From assembly GCA_016207515.1 (NCBI GenBank), contig JACQPN010000015.1, positions 120,500 to 184,499 on the forward strand: a DNA stretch of 64,000 nucleotides, in the 5' to 3' direction. Position numbers and translations under genes: made by a program. Positions 24,327 to 34,320 of this stretch are shown here, in pieces; position 1 is the first letter of the stretch; every line of letters begins with the position of its first letter. The DNA comes from Euryarchaeota archaeon. Its GTDB lineage: Archaea; Thermoplasmatota; SW-10-69-26; JACQPN01. The notes under the pieces were generated by a model. It had not been told where the DNA came from and ran no database searches. It was given only the letters and a program-made list of their open reading frames with translations.

Positions 24327-26834
24327 GTGACCAAGAACGGGGCCACTCTGGGCCTTACGCTATTCGCGATACTCGCAGCGTTCGCGGCGGCGGGCCTGAA
24401 CCTCGTAGGCGACGCGCAGGGCCCACCGGCGGCCCTTTTCGCGGCCGCGATGGTGATGCTCATAGCGGGCGCGTTCCTGCTTCGCGACCCCGACGATGAC
24501 GGGACGGAGACGCTTGGCGACCGGTTCAGGCGCGAATTCCTCCTCAACGCGATCTCTCTCGCCCTCAACGTCCTCTTCATCTTCCTCGCGCTCATCGAAT
24601 CGCTCGCGGTGTTCGCACGCCTCGGCTTCTTCGCCGGTGTCGGTGTCGAAGACTACGTCCTCCGCTTCACGGCGATCCTTTCGGCCTTCACCGTCGTCCT
24701 GGCACTTGCCCTGCTTGTGAGGATACTCAACAAGAGCCACGTCGAGGCCACGGCCGCACGCGACAGGACTGGCCTCGTTGCGAGCATCGTTGCGATCCTC
24801 CTCGCCCTAGTCGGGGTCGTCGCCGGTTTCGGGCTCCTGCCGGGCGTCCTCGGTGAATCCATCCCTCCGGAACGGGCGGGTTTCGTCCTGGCGATAGCGC
24901 TCATCGTAGGCTTCCTCGCCGTACGGGCGAAGGCGCTTCTTCCCACCGTCGGGGAGATCGGCGACTGGTTCGAGCACGAACCCAGGATCAAGAAGACCGG
25001 GTTCCCCCCCTCGGTCATCCTCGGGCTCTCGGTCGTCGCCTTCATCCTGGTCGTCGCCGCGGTCGCTACGAATTTCAGCTTCGGCATAACGGCACTGGGC
25101 CTCTACCTACTTGGCGGGGGGATGGTCGTCATCATGCTTGCGACCTACGCGATCGGCGTCTCCCGGGAGGTCCCGGGCCTCGAACTGCAGGCCGTCGCCG
25201 ACGCTCGCAAGATGCGACGGTTCATCCTTGGGATCACGTCGGTCGTGATCTCCTCCACGTCGTCGATGCTCGGCCTCGTGCTCCTTTTCTCGATACTGAA
25301 GCGCATCGGGATCCCGACGCCGATAGGGGAGCTCCTCGGGTTTTTCGAGGCCAACTTCATCCTCTTCATTGGCCTTGCGATCCTTCCCCTTCCATACGTG
25401 AGTGTGGTGCGGGCGCGCGTCCCGACACACGTCGAGTACACGCCCGGGATCCGGGCGACCGCGTGGCTCCTTTCGATTGCGACCTTCGCCTTCATCTTCT
25501 TCGCCCTCTTCATCGGCTCCGGGATCGCCGTCGGCGCCGAGATCAACGTCGTCACCGCCTCGATCGTGCTTGGCGTCGGCGCCGTGGCCCTGTCCCTCTT
25601 TGTGAAGACCCGGGGGCTCCTGCCGACAATCCTTTCGATGGTGCGAGACGCCCTCAAAGGCGTGGAGCGGGAGAAGGAGGAGAAACGCGAGGAGATCAAG
25701 CGCAACCTCATGGTCACGTACGTAGGCTCTCTCCTCGCGGTGATGCTCCTCATCTCCGTGACCGTCCTCTCGGGGCTTGGGGTGGTGAAAGCACCGGGCG
25801 GAGGCGTGGGAAACGACGTCCTCATACTCGTCTCGCTCGTAGGGGCAGCGTTTGCCGGACTATTCGCCCTCATGCGCTACTTCCAGATCAAGCGCGTCGA
25901 TCCTCGCTTCGCACAAGCGAAGAAGGAGGAGGATATCGGCAAGAAACGCCTGACCCCCGACGAGGCGAAGCGCCTGTTCGTCCTCGGCGGCTCCGGCGTC
26001 ATGGCGTTCCTCCTGTTTGTCGTCGGTCTCTTGATCCAATTCGGCGTGCTTCGTAACCTAGGGCCGATCCAATTCGCCCCGGTCTTCGCGAACGACTTCA
26101 TCGTGGCAGCCCTTCTCATCGGCCTCGGGCCCTACTCGCTTTTCGTGAACCGCGAGGCGGCGCGGATCCGGGCGATCGACGGGAGGTTCCCCGAGTTCCT
26201 TCGCGACCTCGCCGAATCCGAACGTAGCGGCATGACGCTCGTCGAGGCCGTCCGGACCGCAGCGCGTGGAAACTACGGGGCCCTGACGGCGGACATCCGC
26301 GTCATGGCAGCGCAGGTCGAATGGGGCGTCCCGTTCACGGAGGCACTCGAACGGTTCGCAAAACGCGTGAAGACCCCGCTCATCGAGCGAAGCGTGTCCC
26401 TCATCGTGCAAGCGAGCAAGGCCGGCGGGAACGTGGTCGACGTCCTCACTGCCGCCGCGAACGATTCGAGGGAGATCCAACTCATCGTGAAGGAGCGCAC
26501 GAACAGCATGCAGATCTACGTGATGATCATCTACATCGCCTTCTTCGTCTTCCTGGGCGTCGTGGCTGTGCTCACGAGCCAGTTCATCCCGCAAGTCCAC
26601 AAGGCCGTGAAGGGCGCCGCCGGCGTGACGGTGGGGAGCATCACGTTCAGGGACTTCGACGAGACCGCCTTCCGCCAGCTCTTCTTCCACGCGGGGCTCA
26701 TACAAGGTTTCGGTGGAGGCCTTGTGGCGGGCGTCATGAGCGAAGGCCGGGCCGTCGCCGGCATGAAGCACGCCTTCATCATGGTCGTGGTCGCGTACGT
26801 GGCTTTCAGGTTCTTCGTAGGTCTGACAGCATGA
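24327..26834 (+). CDS. Giant platform protein: about 15 membrane helices fused to a C-terminal T2SF/TadC domain
   Basis: 835 residues starting GTG. Residues 1 to about 600 consist of many hydrophobic segments in pairs separated by short charged loops (for example ERGR-, KTRG- and KRVDPRF-type). They resemble no family I recognise and appear internally repetitive. Residues about 610-835 are a T2SF domain (RFPEFLRDLAESERSGMTLV, then VPFTEALERFAKR and EIQLIVKERTNSMQIYVMII), as in FlaJ/TadC. Ordinary platform proteins are 300-550 residues, so the N-terminal membrane block is an unusual addition. Confidence 0.8.
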   Translation: MTKNGATLGLTLFAILAAFAAAGLNLVGDAQGPPAALFAAAMVMLIAGAFLLRDPDDDGTETLGDRFRREFLLNAISLALNVLFIFLALIESLAVFARLGFFAGVGVEDYVLRFTAILSAFTVVLALALLVRILNKSHVEATAARDRTGLVASIVAILLALVGVVAGFGLLPGVLGESIPPERAGFVLAIALIVGFLAVRAKALLPTVGEIGDWFEHEPRIKKTGFPPSVILGLSVVAFILVVAAVATNFSFGITALGLYLLGGGMVVIMLATYAIGVSREVPGLELQAVADARKMRRFILGITSVVISSTSSMLGLVLLFSILKRIGIPTPIGELLGFFEANFILFIGLAILPLPYVSVVRARVPTHVEYTPGIRATAWLLSIATFAFIFFALFIGSGIAVGAEINVVTASIVLGVGAVALSLFVKTRGLLPTILSMVRDALKGVEREKEEKREEIKRNLMVTYVGSLLAVMLLISVTVLSGLGVVKAPGGGVGNDVLILVSLVGAAFAGLFALMRYFQIKRVDPRFAQAKKEEDIGKKRLTPDEAKRLFVLGGSGVMAFLLFVVGLLIQFGVLRNLGPIQFAPVFANDFIVAALLIGLGPYSLFVNREAARIRAIDGRFPEFLRDLAESERSGMTLVEAVRTAARGNYGALTADIRVMAAQVEWGVPFTEALERFAKRVKTPLIERSVSLIVQASKAGGNVVDVLTAAANDSREIQLIVKERTNSMQIYVMIIYIAFFVFLGVVAVLTSQFIPQVHKAVKGAAGVTVGSITFRDFDETAFRQLFFHAGLIQGFGGGLVAGVMSEGRAVAGMKHAFIMVVVAYVAFRFFVGLTA

Positions 26835-27367
26835 GGGGCCGCGACTCGGAGTCCGGGCAGCTCCTGCTCCTTGCGGGGATACTCTTGGTCGTCGCCTTCA
26901 TCGGCGCGGCCATGGTCTTCGCGGAGATAAACGCCCTCGAGAAACGGGCGCAGAACCCTTCGGCAAGCTCGCAACTCTCGAAGGAGTACCGGGAGATCCG
27001 GGAACGCTTCGTCGCCGTCGTCTACAACGCCGTGACCTCGACGACGACCAACGACACGTTGAAGAGCACCGTGTCCTCGTCGGCGAATTCGATAGCGAAA
27101 GTCGAGATAGGACGTGGGTTTGATTTCGTGGCGCTTCTTGCAACGGGCTCGAGCATCGCTCCGAAAAGCGAGCTCAACGTCACCAACTCGACGCAGACGG
27201 GGTATGAGGTGTTCGCCTACAATGGGACCTACATCACAGGGCCGTACGACGGCGTCAACGACGGGATCATGTACTTCGGGGGCAGGATCAAGGGCGCGGT
27301 CCTTTTCCTAAGCATGTCGTCGCGTTCGGCCCGTGTCGACGAGACCCTGGTCGTGAGCCTTGTCTGA
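26831..27367 (+). CDS. Pilin-like single-helix surface protein
   Basis: 178 residues. Starts MRGRDSESGQLLLLAGI with a hydrophobic helix (LLLAGILLVVAFIGAAMVFAE) and then a Ser/Thr/Asn-rich ectodomain. The leader resembles class III signal peptides (E and G-Q before the helix). It overlaps the platform gene by ATGA, so it belongs to the same operon. It is probably a minor pilin. Confidence 0.75.
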   Translation: MRGRDSESGQLLLLAGILLVVAFIGAAMVFAEINALEKRAQNPSASSQLSKEYREIRERFVAVVYNAVTSTTTNDTLKSTVSSSANSIAKVEIGRGFDFVALLATGSSIAPKSELNVTNSTQTGYEVFAYNGTYITGPYDGVNDGIMYFGGRIKGAVLFLSMSSRSARVDETLVVSLV

Positions 27368-27457
27368 TCCCGTGTCCGCGCCGCGTGGCGTATCGATAGG
27401 GCTTCTTGAGGTAAGTGCGGCCTCCAATGGCCTGCCGACCCTCGGGGCGCGAAAGGG

Positions 27458-27465
27458 GTTTAAGG
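27458..27465 (+). promoter_or_regulatory. TATA-like element inside the cluster
   Basis: GTTTAAGG about 24-31 bases before GTG 27489. It suggests that the large adhesin gene can be transcribed separately, and it decides the start against the longer frame from 27360. Confidence 0.4.
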
Positions 27466-27488
27466 TGGTAAACGCACATGCGGCTTCC

Positions 27489-29528
27489 GTGGAAGGGTCA
27501 GGGTCGAGGGCAACAAGACAGCTGGGCGGCGTTCGGGCGCCGCCAAGTCGCCGTCTTGGGGACGCGGGGTCGTCGCAACTCATCGGGTTCTTGATAGCGC
27601 TATTCGTCTTCGTGGGCGCGATAGTCGCCCTCTTCGCCTTCTACCCGCAGTCCCCGAACGAGGAACGGCTCGAAAAAAGCGGTCTCAATTCCCAGACGCT
27701 TTCCGCCATGGACCTCATAGTGAGCGGGGCCGGGAACACCGCGGGCGGCCTTACGGACTGGCAATCGGACCCGGACAACGTCACAAGGTTCGGGCTCACG
27801 GTCGAGGGTCGGCCAAGTGTGCTTGACGGGAAGAAGGCCTCATCGATGTCGAAGGGCGCGCTTCAAGCCAATTCGACGAACCAGTACCTCGACTACCCGG
27901 AGGCGAAGGCCGCACTAGGCCTTGACTTGCAGGATTTCCACTTGAGAAGCTACCCTGTCTTTCCTGGCCTCGGGGATCCGACGTTCACAAAGATCGCTGA
28001 CCTGAAGGTCGCGTATGTCGGCGATTACGCGAAGGTGGGAAGCGGTCCGGTGTCATACAGCGTCCCCTACGTGGCGACCGTCCAGGACCGCGGCACGTTC
28101 GTGGACGTCGGCGTGCTCGTCGCCAACGACGGGACGGAAGCCACGGTCTTCCAAGCCACGTTCGATGTCCATCTCAAGGACGGAAGCATCGTGGACGTAC
28201 AGAACACGGGGCGGGTCGCCATCGGCCTCTCGGAGACGATGACACTCCGCTTGTTCAAGACGACGGGCTGGACGTGGGCAGACACCTCGAAAAAGGTCGT
28301 GAACGTGACGGTCACGGACACTCAAAAGACGGTCGCCCAATTCACCGTCAATATCACCAGCGACATGGCGAGCGGCGGGCTGTCCGGGAATCCAATCGCG
28401 AGCCTCGTCGTTGACACGCACAAGTCCTACTACACCGACGCAAGCCAGAGCGACGACAAGGCGCGGCTCGCGTTCACGGCGCAAAGCGGCACGGGTGCCC
28501 TCATCGACGGCCAGGACGTCACGATCGAAGTCTACAATTCGACGGGTTCGAAGCTCGTCACGTTCAACGAGAAGGTACGTAAGAACGGTCAGAACCAGGT
28601 GGATTGGGACACGCCGGACGGGGTGGAGGACCGCTACAACATGACGATACGGTACAACTCTGTGAACTCGTCCGAACGGATGGAGGTCACGGACCTTACC
28701 GTCGGGGAGTTCAGGCCGGCGGGCGACGATTCCGTGTACGAGGAGACGGGTGGATCGGTGTATGAGCGGGTGATCGTCTACGAGCTCGTCGAGACTTTCA
28801 AGAACTATTCGTACGTCGATCGTGGGGACGCCTACCCGGACATCAAGGACGTCATGAACAATGATCTTGCGAACAACCTGTCGACGTATGACGTCTTGGT
28901 CGTGGGGTCGAACGTCGACCAGAACGCGATGACGTCCGCCGCCGCCAAGTACTCGGTCCGCGATTGGGTCCTAGGGGGTGGCACCCTCGTGGTCCTCGGC
29001 AGTGATGCGCAGGCCGTGCAATGGCTCCAACCGCTTTTCCACAGCTCCATCGCGACGGCAAGCGGCGGCATAGGGGTTCCAGATCCGACGAACCCAATCC
29101 TCCATGTGCCGGAGGAGCTCAACTACCTGAATTACGTCGACAACCAGACCGCGTGGCGTCTTAAGGCGGCCGATCGTTTCACCCACGTGGTCGCGAAGGA
29201 ACAATCGGTCGGGGGATCCGACGCGTTCGATTCGCTGACGATTTCGCAACCGGGGGCTTTTGGGAACGGGACCATCATCCTCACGAGTTGGAGGCCGCAC
29301 ATCCTCATGACGCCGCAGGAGTTCCTTGAGGCGAAGAAACTCCTCTACAATTTCCTCGCGCAGGCGTACGGGGCGGGTGGGAGCATCTTCATCGACTACG
29401 GGCCCGTGATCCCGTCGGACGCTACCGTATCGGCGTCGACGCGACTTGTGACGATAACGCCGATCCGCCTTCCGCGGACCCTCGTCGAGGTCAGGTTGGT
29501 CCTCTACCTCTTCCAGGTAGGGCGTTGA
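27489..29528 (+). CDS. Large pilin-anchored surface protein with GATase1-like domain, copy 1
   Basis: About 679 residues. A basic leader and class III-type signal (RRLGDAGSSQLIGFLIALFV) anchor it. The middle is beta-rich (an FxD-type repeat region with Tyr/Asn-rich strands; KNGQNQVDWDTPDG recalls a FlgD/T9SS-like beta sandwich). The C-terminal 230 residues resemble a class I glutamine-amidotransferase/ThuA-like fold (YDVLVVGSNVDQNAM, then VRDWVLGGGTLVVLGSDAQA) without an obvious catalytic Cys. The next gene is a close tandem paralogue. It probably acts outside the cell as an adhesin or binding protein displayed by the pilus machinery. Confidence 0.7.
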   Translation: MEGSGSRATRQLGGVRAPPSRRLGDAGSSQLIGFLIALFVFVGAIVALFAFYPQSPNEERLEKSGLNSQTLSAMDLIVSGAGNTAGGLTDWQSDPDNVTRFGLTVEGRPSVLDGKKASSMSKGALQANSTNQYLDYPEAKAALGLDLQDFHLRSYPVFPGLGDPTFTKIADLKVAYVGDYAKVGSGPVSYSVPYVATVQDRGTFVDVGVLVANDGTEATVFQATFDVHLKDGSIVDVQNTGRVAIGLSETMTLRLFKTTGWTWADTSKKVVNVTVTDTQKTVAQFTVNITSDMASGGLSGNPIASLVVDTHKSYYTDASQSDDKARLAFTAQSGTGALIDGQDVTIEVYNSTGSKLVTFNEKVRKNGQNQVDWDTPDGVEDRYNMTIRYNSVNSSERMEVTDLTVGEFRPAGDDSVYEETGGSVYERVIVYELVETFKNYSYVDRGDAYPDIKDVMNNDLANNLSTYDVLVVGSNVDQNAMTSAAAKYSVRDWVLGGGTLVVLGSDAQAVQWLQPLFHSSIATASGGIGVPDPTNPILHVPEELNYLNYVDNQTAWRLKAADRFTHVVAKEQSVGGSDAFDSLTISQPGAFGNGTIILTSWRPHILMTPQEFLEAKKLLYNFLAQAYGAGGSIFIDYGPVIPSDATVSASTRLVTITPIRLPRTLVEVRLVLYLFQVGR

Positions 29529-29798
29529 AGGGCAGGGGTTTTCGCAGCCCCGGGCGTCTTGGACCGACGAACTCGTTTCCCGAAGCGATCGCCTCATCCT
29601 TGCGTCGTGGAAAAGGGGAGCGAGACCCGTCACGTTTCCCAAGTTGTCGGGAGAAGGGTTAGCCCCCGGGAGACCCATGGCGGGGAGCCCTCAACCACGA
29701 GGTTTCAGGGTGGCACACTTTGCAATAGCCTTTTAAGGCACTTTTCACAGACGCCGAGGTGCGCTTCGCTGGGGAGCTTGGCGCGAAGAGAACGAGGG

Positions 29799-31811
29799 GT
29801 GTTGCGTAATACGGGCCAAGGAAACCGGAGCTTGAGCACGCGGCGAGTCGGCGAAGGCGCCGCCTCGTCGGTCGTGAGTTTCATGGTAGGGATGTCGATC
29901 TTCATCCTGCTCACGGCGGGGATGATGGTCTTCCTGTCGTCGAGTCCGGGACTCGGCGCCGACGCCACCCGTTTGGAGGCGGAGGCCGACAGGGCGCTTG
30001 ACCTCATCATCTCAAGCGGCGGCTCGGGGCAATCGGGCTCGATCGATTGGCTTTCAGATCCCGATAACGCGATGCGGTTCGGCCTCGCTAGCAGCGGCTC
30101 CCCCGCCGAGCTCGACTACAGGAAGCTCGACAACCTGCGGCAGGCGAACCTGACGAAAGACTCGTCGAACCGCCTTCTCGACTACGAGGAGGCGCGCGGC
30201 GCGATGGGACTCGTCGACGAGGACTTCCATCTTAGAAGCTACCCGATCTTCACGAACCTCAAGGACGGGCGCTTCGCCAAGTTGCCGTTCATCAAGGCCG
30301 CGTACGTCGGCGACTTCGAAAAAGTCGGCGGGAGCGCTGGGACGGGTTATCTCGTCCAGTACTCGACGGCCGTGGTCGACCACGGGACGTTCGTCGACGT
30401 CAACGTCACCGTCACGAACAACGGCACCGAGGACACGGTCTTCCAAACCACGTTTGACGTGCCCTTGAAACAAGGCAGCATCGTCGACGTCCAGAACACG
30501 AAGGTGCTTTCGGCAGGGGCATCGGAGAGCATGGCCTTGCGTCTTTACAAGACGACAGGTTGGAAATGGTCGGACGACAACCAAAGGATAGTGAATGTCA
30601 CTATCACCGACACGACGAAGACCGTTGCCCAATTCACGGTCTCGATAACTTCGACCATGACAAGCGGCGGCATCTCCGGCAATTCCATCGCGGCACTCGT
30701 GGTCGACAGCGACAAGTCCTACTACAAGAACGGGTCGTCGAGTGACGACAAGGCACGGCTTTCCTATAACGCGTTGAACGGCACCGGGGTGCTCATCGAC
30801 GACCAGGGCGTCGACATCTACGTCTACGACGCGGCCGGCTCGGAGCTGGTCCACTACTCTGAGGAAGTCGAGAAGAACGGCCAGAACCGCGTCGACTGGG
30901 ATACGCCGGACGGCGTCACGGGCCGGTACAACATGACGATAAAGTACGGGCAGGTCAACGCAAGCGAAAGGCTCGAAGTCACGGACGTGAGCGTTGGCGA
31001 GTTCAAGCCGGCCGGCGACACGTCGCAGTACGAGGAGACGTCCGTCTCGGCCTTCGAAAGGTCGCTCCTAAGAGACCTCCTTGAAGAATTCAAGAATTCG
31101 TCCTACGTGGATGGCGGCGACCTCTACCCGGACATCAAGGAGGTGATGAACAACGATTTCGCGAACAATATCTCGCGGTACAATCTCGTCATCGTGGGAA
31201 GCAACATCGACCAGAACGCGATGACGTCCGCCTCTGCGAAGCTCTCGATCCGCGATTGGGTGCTTTCCGGCGGGGCGCTTTCCGTAATGGGCTCGGATGC
31301 GCAGGCGGTGCAATGGCTGCAACCGCTCTTCGAGACGTCCATCGAGACGGCGAGCGGCGGTTTGAGCGTGCCCGATCCCACGCACCCGATCTTGCATGGG
31401 CCGGAGGAGTTGAACTACCTCGCGTACCTAGATCAAGGGACTGCGTGGCGGCTTAAGGCCTCGGATCGTTTCACGCACGTGATCACGCGCCAGCAATCGG
31501 TCGGTGGGAGCGATTCCTACGATGCCCTCGCGGTCTCGGAGCCCGGCTCGTTCGGAAACGGCACCATCGTGCTTACGACCTACAGGCCGGCCATCATCAC
31601 GCAGCCTCAGGACGATCTGGAGGGCAAGAAACTCGTCTACAATGTCCTAGTACAGGCATACGGCGGTGCCTTCATCGATTACGGTCCCCCGATCCCGTCC
31701 GATGCGACGGTGAGGTCCACGACGCGTCTCGTGACGGTCTATCTTCCGTCGTTGAATGCGGCCACGATAGAGGCGCGTTTGACGCTTTACCTCTTCAAGG
31801 TCTTCAACTAG
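29799..31811 (+). CDS. Large pilin-anchored surface protein with GATase1-like domain, copy 2
   Basis: About 670 residues, tandem paralogue of 27489-29528 along its whole length (shared KNGQN-VDWDTPDGV, TVGEF/SVGEF, YPDIK-VMNND, VGSN-DQNAMTSA, GSDAQAVQWLQPLF). The N-terminal class III signal is VGEGAASSVVSFMVGMSIFI. GTG 29799 is preferred; the open frame continues upstream to 29559 through sequence unlike a leader. A TATA-like CTTTTAAGG (29728-29736) lies upstream with a longer leader. Loss of identity is spread evenly, so the duplication is old. Confidence 0.7.
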   Translation: MLRNTGQGNRSLSTRRVGEGAASSVVSFMVGMSIFILLTAGMMVFLSSSPGLGADATRLEAEADRALDLIISSGGSGQSGSIDWLSDPDNAMRFGLASSGSPAELDYRKLDNLRQANLTKDSSNRLLDYEEARGAMGLVDEDFHLRSYPIFTNLKDGRFAKLPFIKAAYVGDFEKVGGSAGTGYLVQYSTAVVDHGTFVDVNVTVTNNGTEDTVFQTTFDVPLKQGSIVDVQNTKVLSAGASESMALRLYKTTGWKWSDDNQRIVNVTITDTTKTVAQFTVSITSTMTSGGISGNSIAALVVDSDKSYYKNGSSSDDKARLSYNALNGTGVLIDDQGVDIYVYDAAGSELVHYSEEVEKNGQNRVDWDTPDGVTGRYNMTIKYGQVNASERLEVTDVSVGEFKPAGDTSQYEETSVSAFERSLLRDLLEEFKNSSYVDGGDLYPDIKEVMNNDFANNISRYNLVIVGSNIDQNAMTSASAKLSIRDWVLSGGALSVMGSDAQAVQWLQPLFETSIETASGGLSVPDPTHPILHGPEELNYLAYLDQGTAWRLKASDRFTHVITRQQSVGGSDSYDALAVSEPGSFGNGTIVLTTYRPAIITQPQDDLEGKKLVYNVLVQAYGGAFIDYGPPIPSDATVRSTTRLVTVYLPSLNAATIEARLTLYLFKVFN

Positions 31812-32058
31812 GTCCCGACCGGAACCAAGCATCCGCGCGCCTGGCACCGTTCGAGCCAAGCGATAGCAATGCCGTCCGAATCTTGGCGCCCCCCAAACCG
31901 CCTAGGATATATACGGTGGCCGGTTATTTCGCCACCAATAGGACAAATATAAACGGTCGCGGTTCGGGTGTGTGGTGGCTGGGGGCAAGACCGCTAGATG
32001 CGGGCCTTCGTGGCTGCGGAGGCGCGCTGCCCGGTGACCGTGTCGTAGGAGAAGGCAG

Positions 32059-33963
32059 ATGGTGAAAGGCAGCGACCGCGAGCAGGCGGCGTCGACACTC
32101 GTAAGCTTCCTCATAGCGGTCGGCATATTCATGCTCGCCTTCACGATCCTGACGTTCTTCTTCGCGAGTCTCACGGCCCAGACCGACACGAGCAACACGG
32201 CTTTGAACGCCCGGGCGACGCGGCTCGTGGATACACTCGTGACCGAACCGGGGACACCCGCAGATTGGCACCTCGCCCCCGATTCCACGACACGTCTCGG
32301 GCTGCTGGAGCAGGGCGAATTGAACCTACTCGACTTGAACAAGTTCAATTCCACCGTCTATGGCAACCTCAGCACGTCGCTCTCGAACGAGGCTCTCGAT
32401 TACCCCGACGCGCGAACCGGGCTCGGGCTCGAGACGGGCGACTTCCACCTTCGCACCGAACCGAGTTTCGCCTCCGGATCCGTCACGGACGTCGTCAACA
32501 TGTCCGGTTACAGGCTCGCCTACGTGGGACAGTATCTCACGACCGTTCTCCCGGGCGACACAGAAGGCACTCCCTCCCAGAACGAAAGCGGTATCCTCGA
32601 CAATCTCACCATCACGTTCACGAACACTAGGCACAACAAGACGCTGCTCACGGAACTCTACGATTCGATCGGCGACAAGATGAACGACAGCGCGACATAC
32701 CTCCGTAGCGTCTTGCTTCCCCGCCTTGGCGGACTCTATTACTCGTACGACCTCAACCTGTCCGTCGCCGGTTCGGCCAACGGCTACTGGCACTTCGTGA
32801 ACAACAGCGTGTACGGGGACACGCCGGGCGAGTTGACCGTGCCGTCGGGCGAACACTACGTCACGTCGAGCAATTGGGTCGGAGGTTCGACGAAATGGGT
32901 CTACGGTGTAAGTGAGAACGATTGGTTGGTGCTGCCCCAAGTGGACCTTACGAACGCGACGTCCGCGAACCTCTCGTTCGTCCATTGGTCGGACGCCCCC
33001 GCCGTCGCGGGGATCCCGCTCGACTATGGGCAGTTACTCGCCTGCGATATCTCGACGAAGGACGATTCCGCCTGCAGCATGGCCACCACGACAGAATGGA
33101 GCGTCGTTCTCGACAAGCTGTACCGGAACGGCAGCAAGACGAATTGGGAAGCGACGAGCGTCAACGTGACACCGTTCGCCGGAAAGAAGATCTTCTTCGC
33201 GTTCCACTGGACCTCCGACGCCTTGGCCGCGAACGACAAGAACGGCTGGTTCGTCGACAACGTGAATATCTCTGGCTGGCAAAGTGGCTACCGGTCCTAC
33301 TACTACAACGACTTCGAATACAACATCACGGCCTACGACGCGTTGGTCATCGGGTCTGAAGTCGCGCAGGCGAACATCAACGCGTCCTCGACCGAGGGCC
33401 TCCTTCGCCAATCCATCAAGGATTGGGTCTTCAAGGGGCGCCAGATCTACGGGTTCGGCGGCTCTTCGATGAGCCAACAATGGTTGGATCCCATCTACAC
33501 GGGAAGCATCGTGACCGCCAGCGGCGCTTTGTTCTTCGACCAGAGCGACCTTTCTCACCCCCTCCTAATCGTTCCGAACGAGCTATCGTACAGGGACTAC
33601 AGTCGCAGCAACCAGACCTACAGCGTCCCGGGAACCACTTTCACAAAGGTCATCGTGACGACCGATGCAGGGACGCCTCCGCTTCTTGCCGTGAGCAACA
33701 GCGGCGCGGTCTCGAACGGGACGGTCTTACTCGGATCATACTTCCCCCACACGATGGGCACCGCGGAGGCGAAGAACTTCCTCATCAACGCGCTGATGTA
33801 CGGGCGTTTCCGCAGCCTCTACCTCGACTACGGGCCTTCCGTTCCTCGGGACCAGGTCGTGGGCTCGGCGCAGCGGATAGCGCTTATCAAACAGGACACG
33901 TCCAGCGACGCGCCCACGGTCGAGATCCGTGTCATCGTCTACACTTGGGGCGGCACGGTCTAG
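32059..33963 (+). CDS. Third large pilin-anchored surface protein with GATase1-like domain
   Basis: 634 residues. Class III-type signal (REQAASTLVSFLIAVGIFML). A domain inserted at about 245-410 has the lectin/MAM-like pattern YYSYDLNLSVAGSANGYWHF ... WFVDNVNISGW, typical of beta-sandwich carbohydrate-binding modules. The C-terminal part is a diverged relative of the two preceding proteins (YDALVIGSEVAQANI, IKDWVFKGRQIYGFGGSS, QQWLDPIY). Two TATA-like boxes (about 31906-31913 and 31948-31955) lie over 100 bases upstream, and GGAG sits about eight bases before the ATG, so this gene has a leadered mRNA. Confidence 0.75.
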   Translation: MVKGSDREQAASTLVSFLIAVGIFMLAFTILTFFFASLTAQTDTSNTALNARATRLVDTLVTEPGTPADWHLAPDSTTRLGLLEQGELNLLDLNKFNSTVYGNLSTSLSNEALDYPDARTGLGLETGDFHLRTEPSFASGSVTDVVNMSGYRLAYVGQYLTTVLPGDTEGTPSQNESGILDNLTITFTNTRHNKTLLTELYDSIGDKMNDSATYLRSVLLPRLGGLYYSYDLNLSVAGSANGYWHFVNNSVYGDTPGELTVPSGEHYVTSSNWVGGSTKWVYGVSENDWLVLPQVDLTNATSANLSFVHWSDAPAVAGIPLDYGQLLACDISTKDDSACSMATTTEWSVVLDKLYRNGSKTNWEATSVNVTPFAGKKIFFAFHWTSDALAANDKNGWFVDNVNISGWQSGYRSYYYNDFEYNITAYDALVIGSEVAQANINASSTEGLLRQSIKDWVFKGRQIYGFGGSSMSQQWLDPIYTGSIVTASGALFFDQSDLSHPLLIVPNELSYRDYSRSNQTYSVPGTTFTKVIVTTDAGTPPLLAVSNSGAVSNGTVLLGSYFPHTMGTAEAKNFLINALMYGRFRSLYLDYGPSVPRDQVVGSAQRIALIKQDTSSDAPTVEIRVIVYTWGGTV

Positions 33964-34039
33964 ACGCGTCGAGTCGAGGTGGCGGAGGAACCGGCCCTCC
34001 GAGGACGCGTCGTAGCGGCCCCCGGGGCTCACGGCGGGC

Positions 34040-34312
34040 CTAGACGCGGCCACGCGGGTCCTTTTGGAGGCCCCACTTGGTCGGCTTGTAATAGAGCGTC
34101 GTGCTCTTGTGCGGCTCGTTGCGGATCTTCTCCACCGTCATGAAGAACTCGAACCCCTGCCCCAACTGCTTCACGTTGAACTCCAGGACGATGTCGGCCA
34201 CGTGCTCGAGGATCGCCTCGACGCTTGGATCACTCGTCGCCTTCACTTTTCCGAGGTAAAGGAGCCCCCCGGACTTCCGGTTCGCCAGCCTCAAAGCACG
34301 AACCGAGCGCAC
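34040..34312 (-). pseudogene. C-terminal remnant of a RecA/KaiC-like ATPase
   Basis: About 90 residues matching only the last third of the 18972-19718 protein (SGGLLYLGKVKATSDPSVEA, then DIVLEFNVKQLGQGFEFFMT and a final KWGLQKDPRGRV). The Walker regions are missing. Recognisable sequence begins at about 34320, where a glycosyltransferase fragment starts on the other strand, also lacking its N-terminus. A deletion fusing two divergent genes would explain both. It could still be translated from GTG 34312. Confidence 0.55.
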
Positions 34313-34320
34313 GACGTCGC

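Noticed and set aside
26321..27367. 348-residue frame including the pilin-like protein
   Set aside because: The first 170 residues are an Arg-rich shadow of the platform protein; the true start with its signal helix is at 26831.
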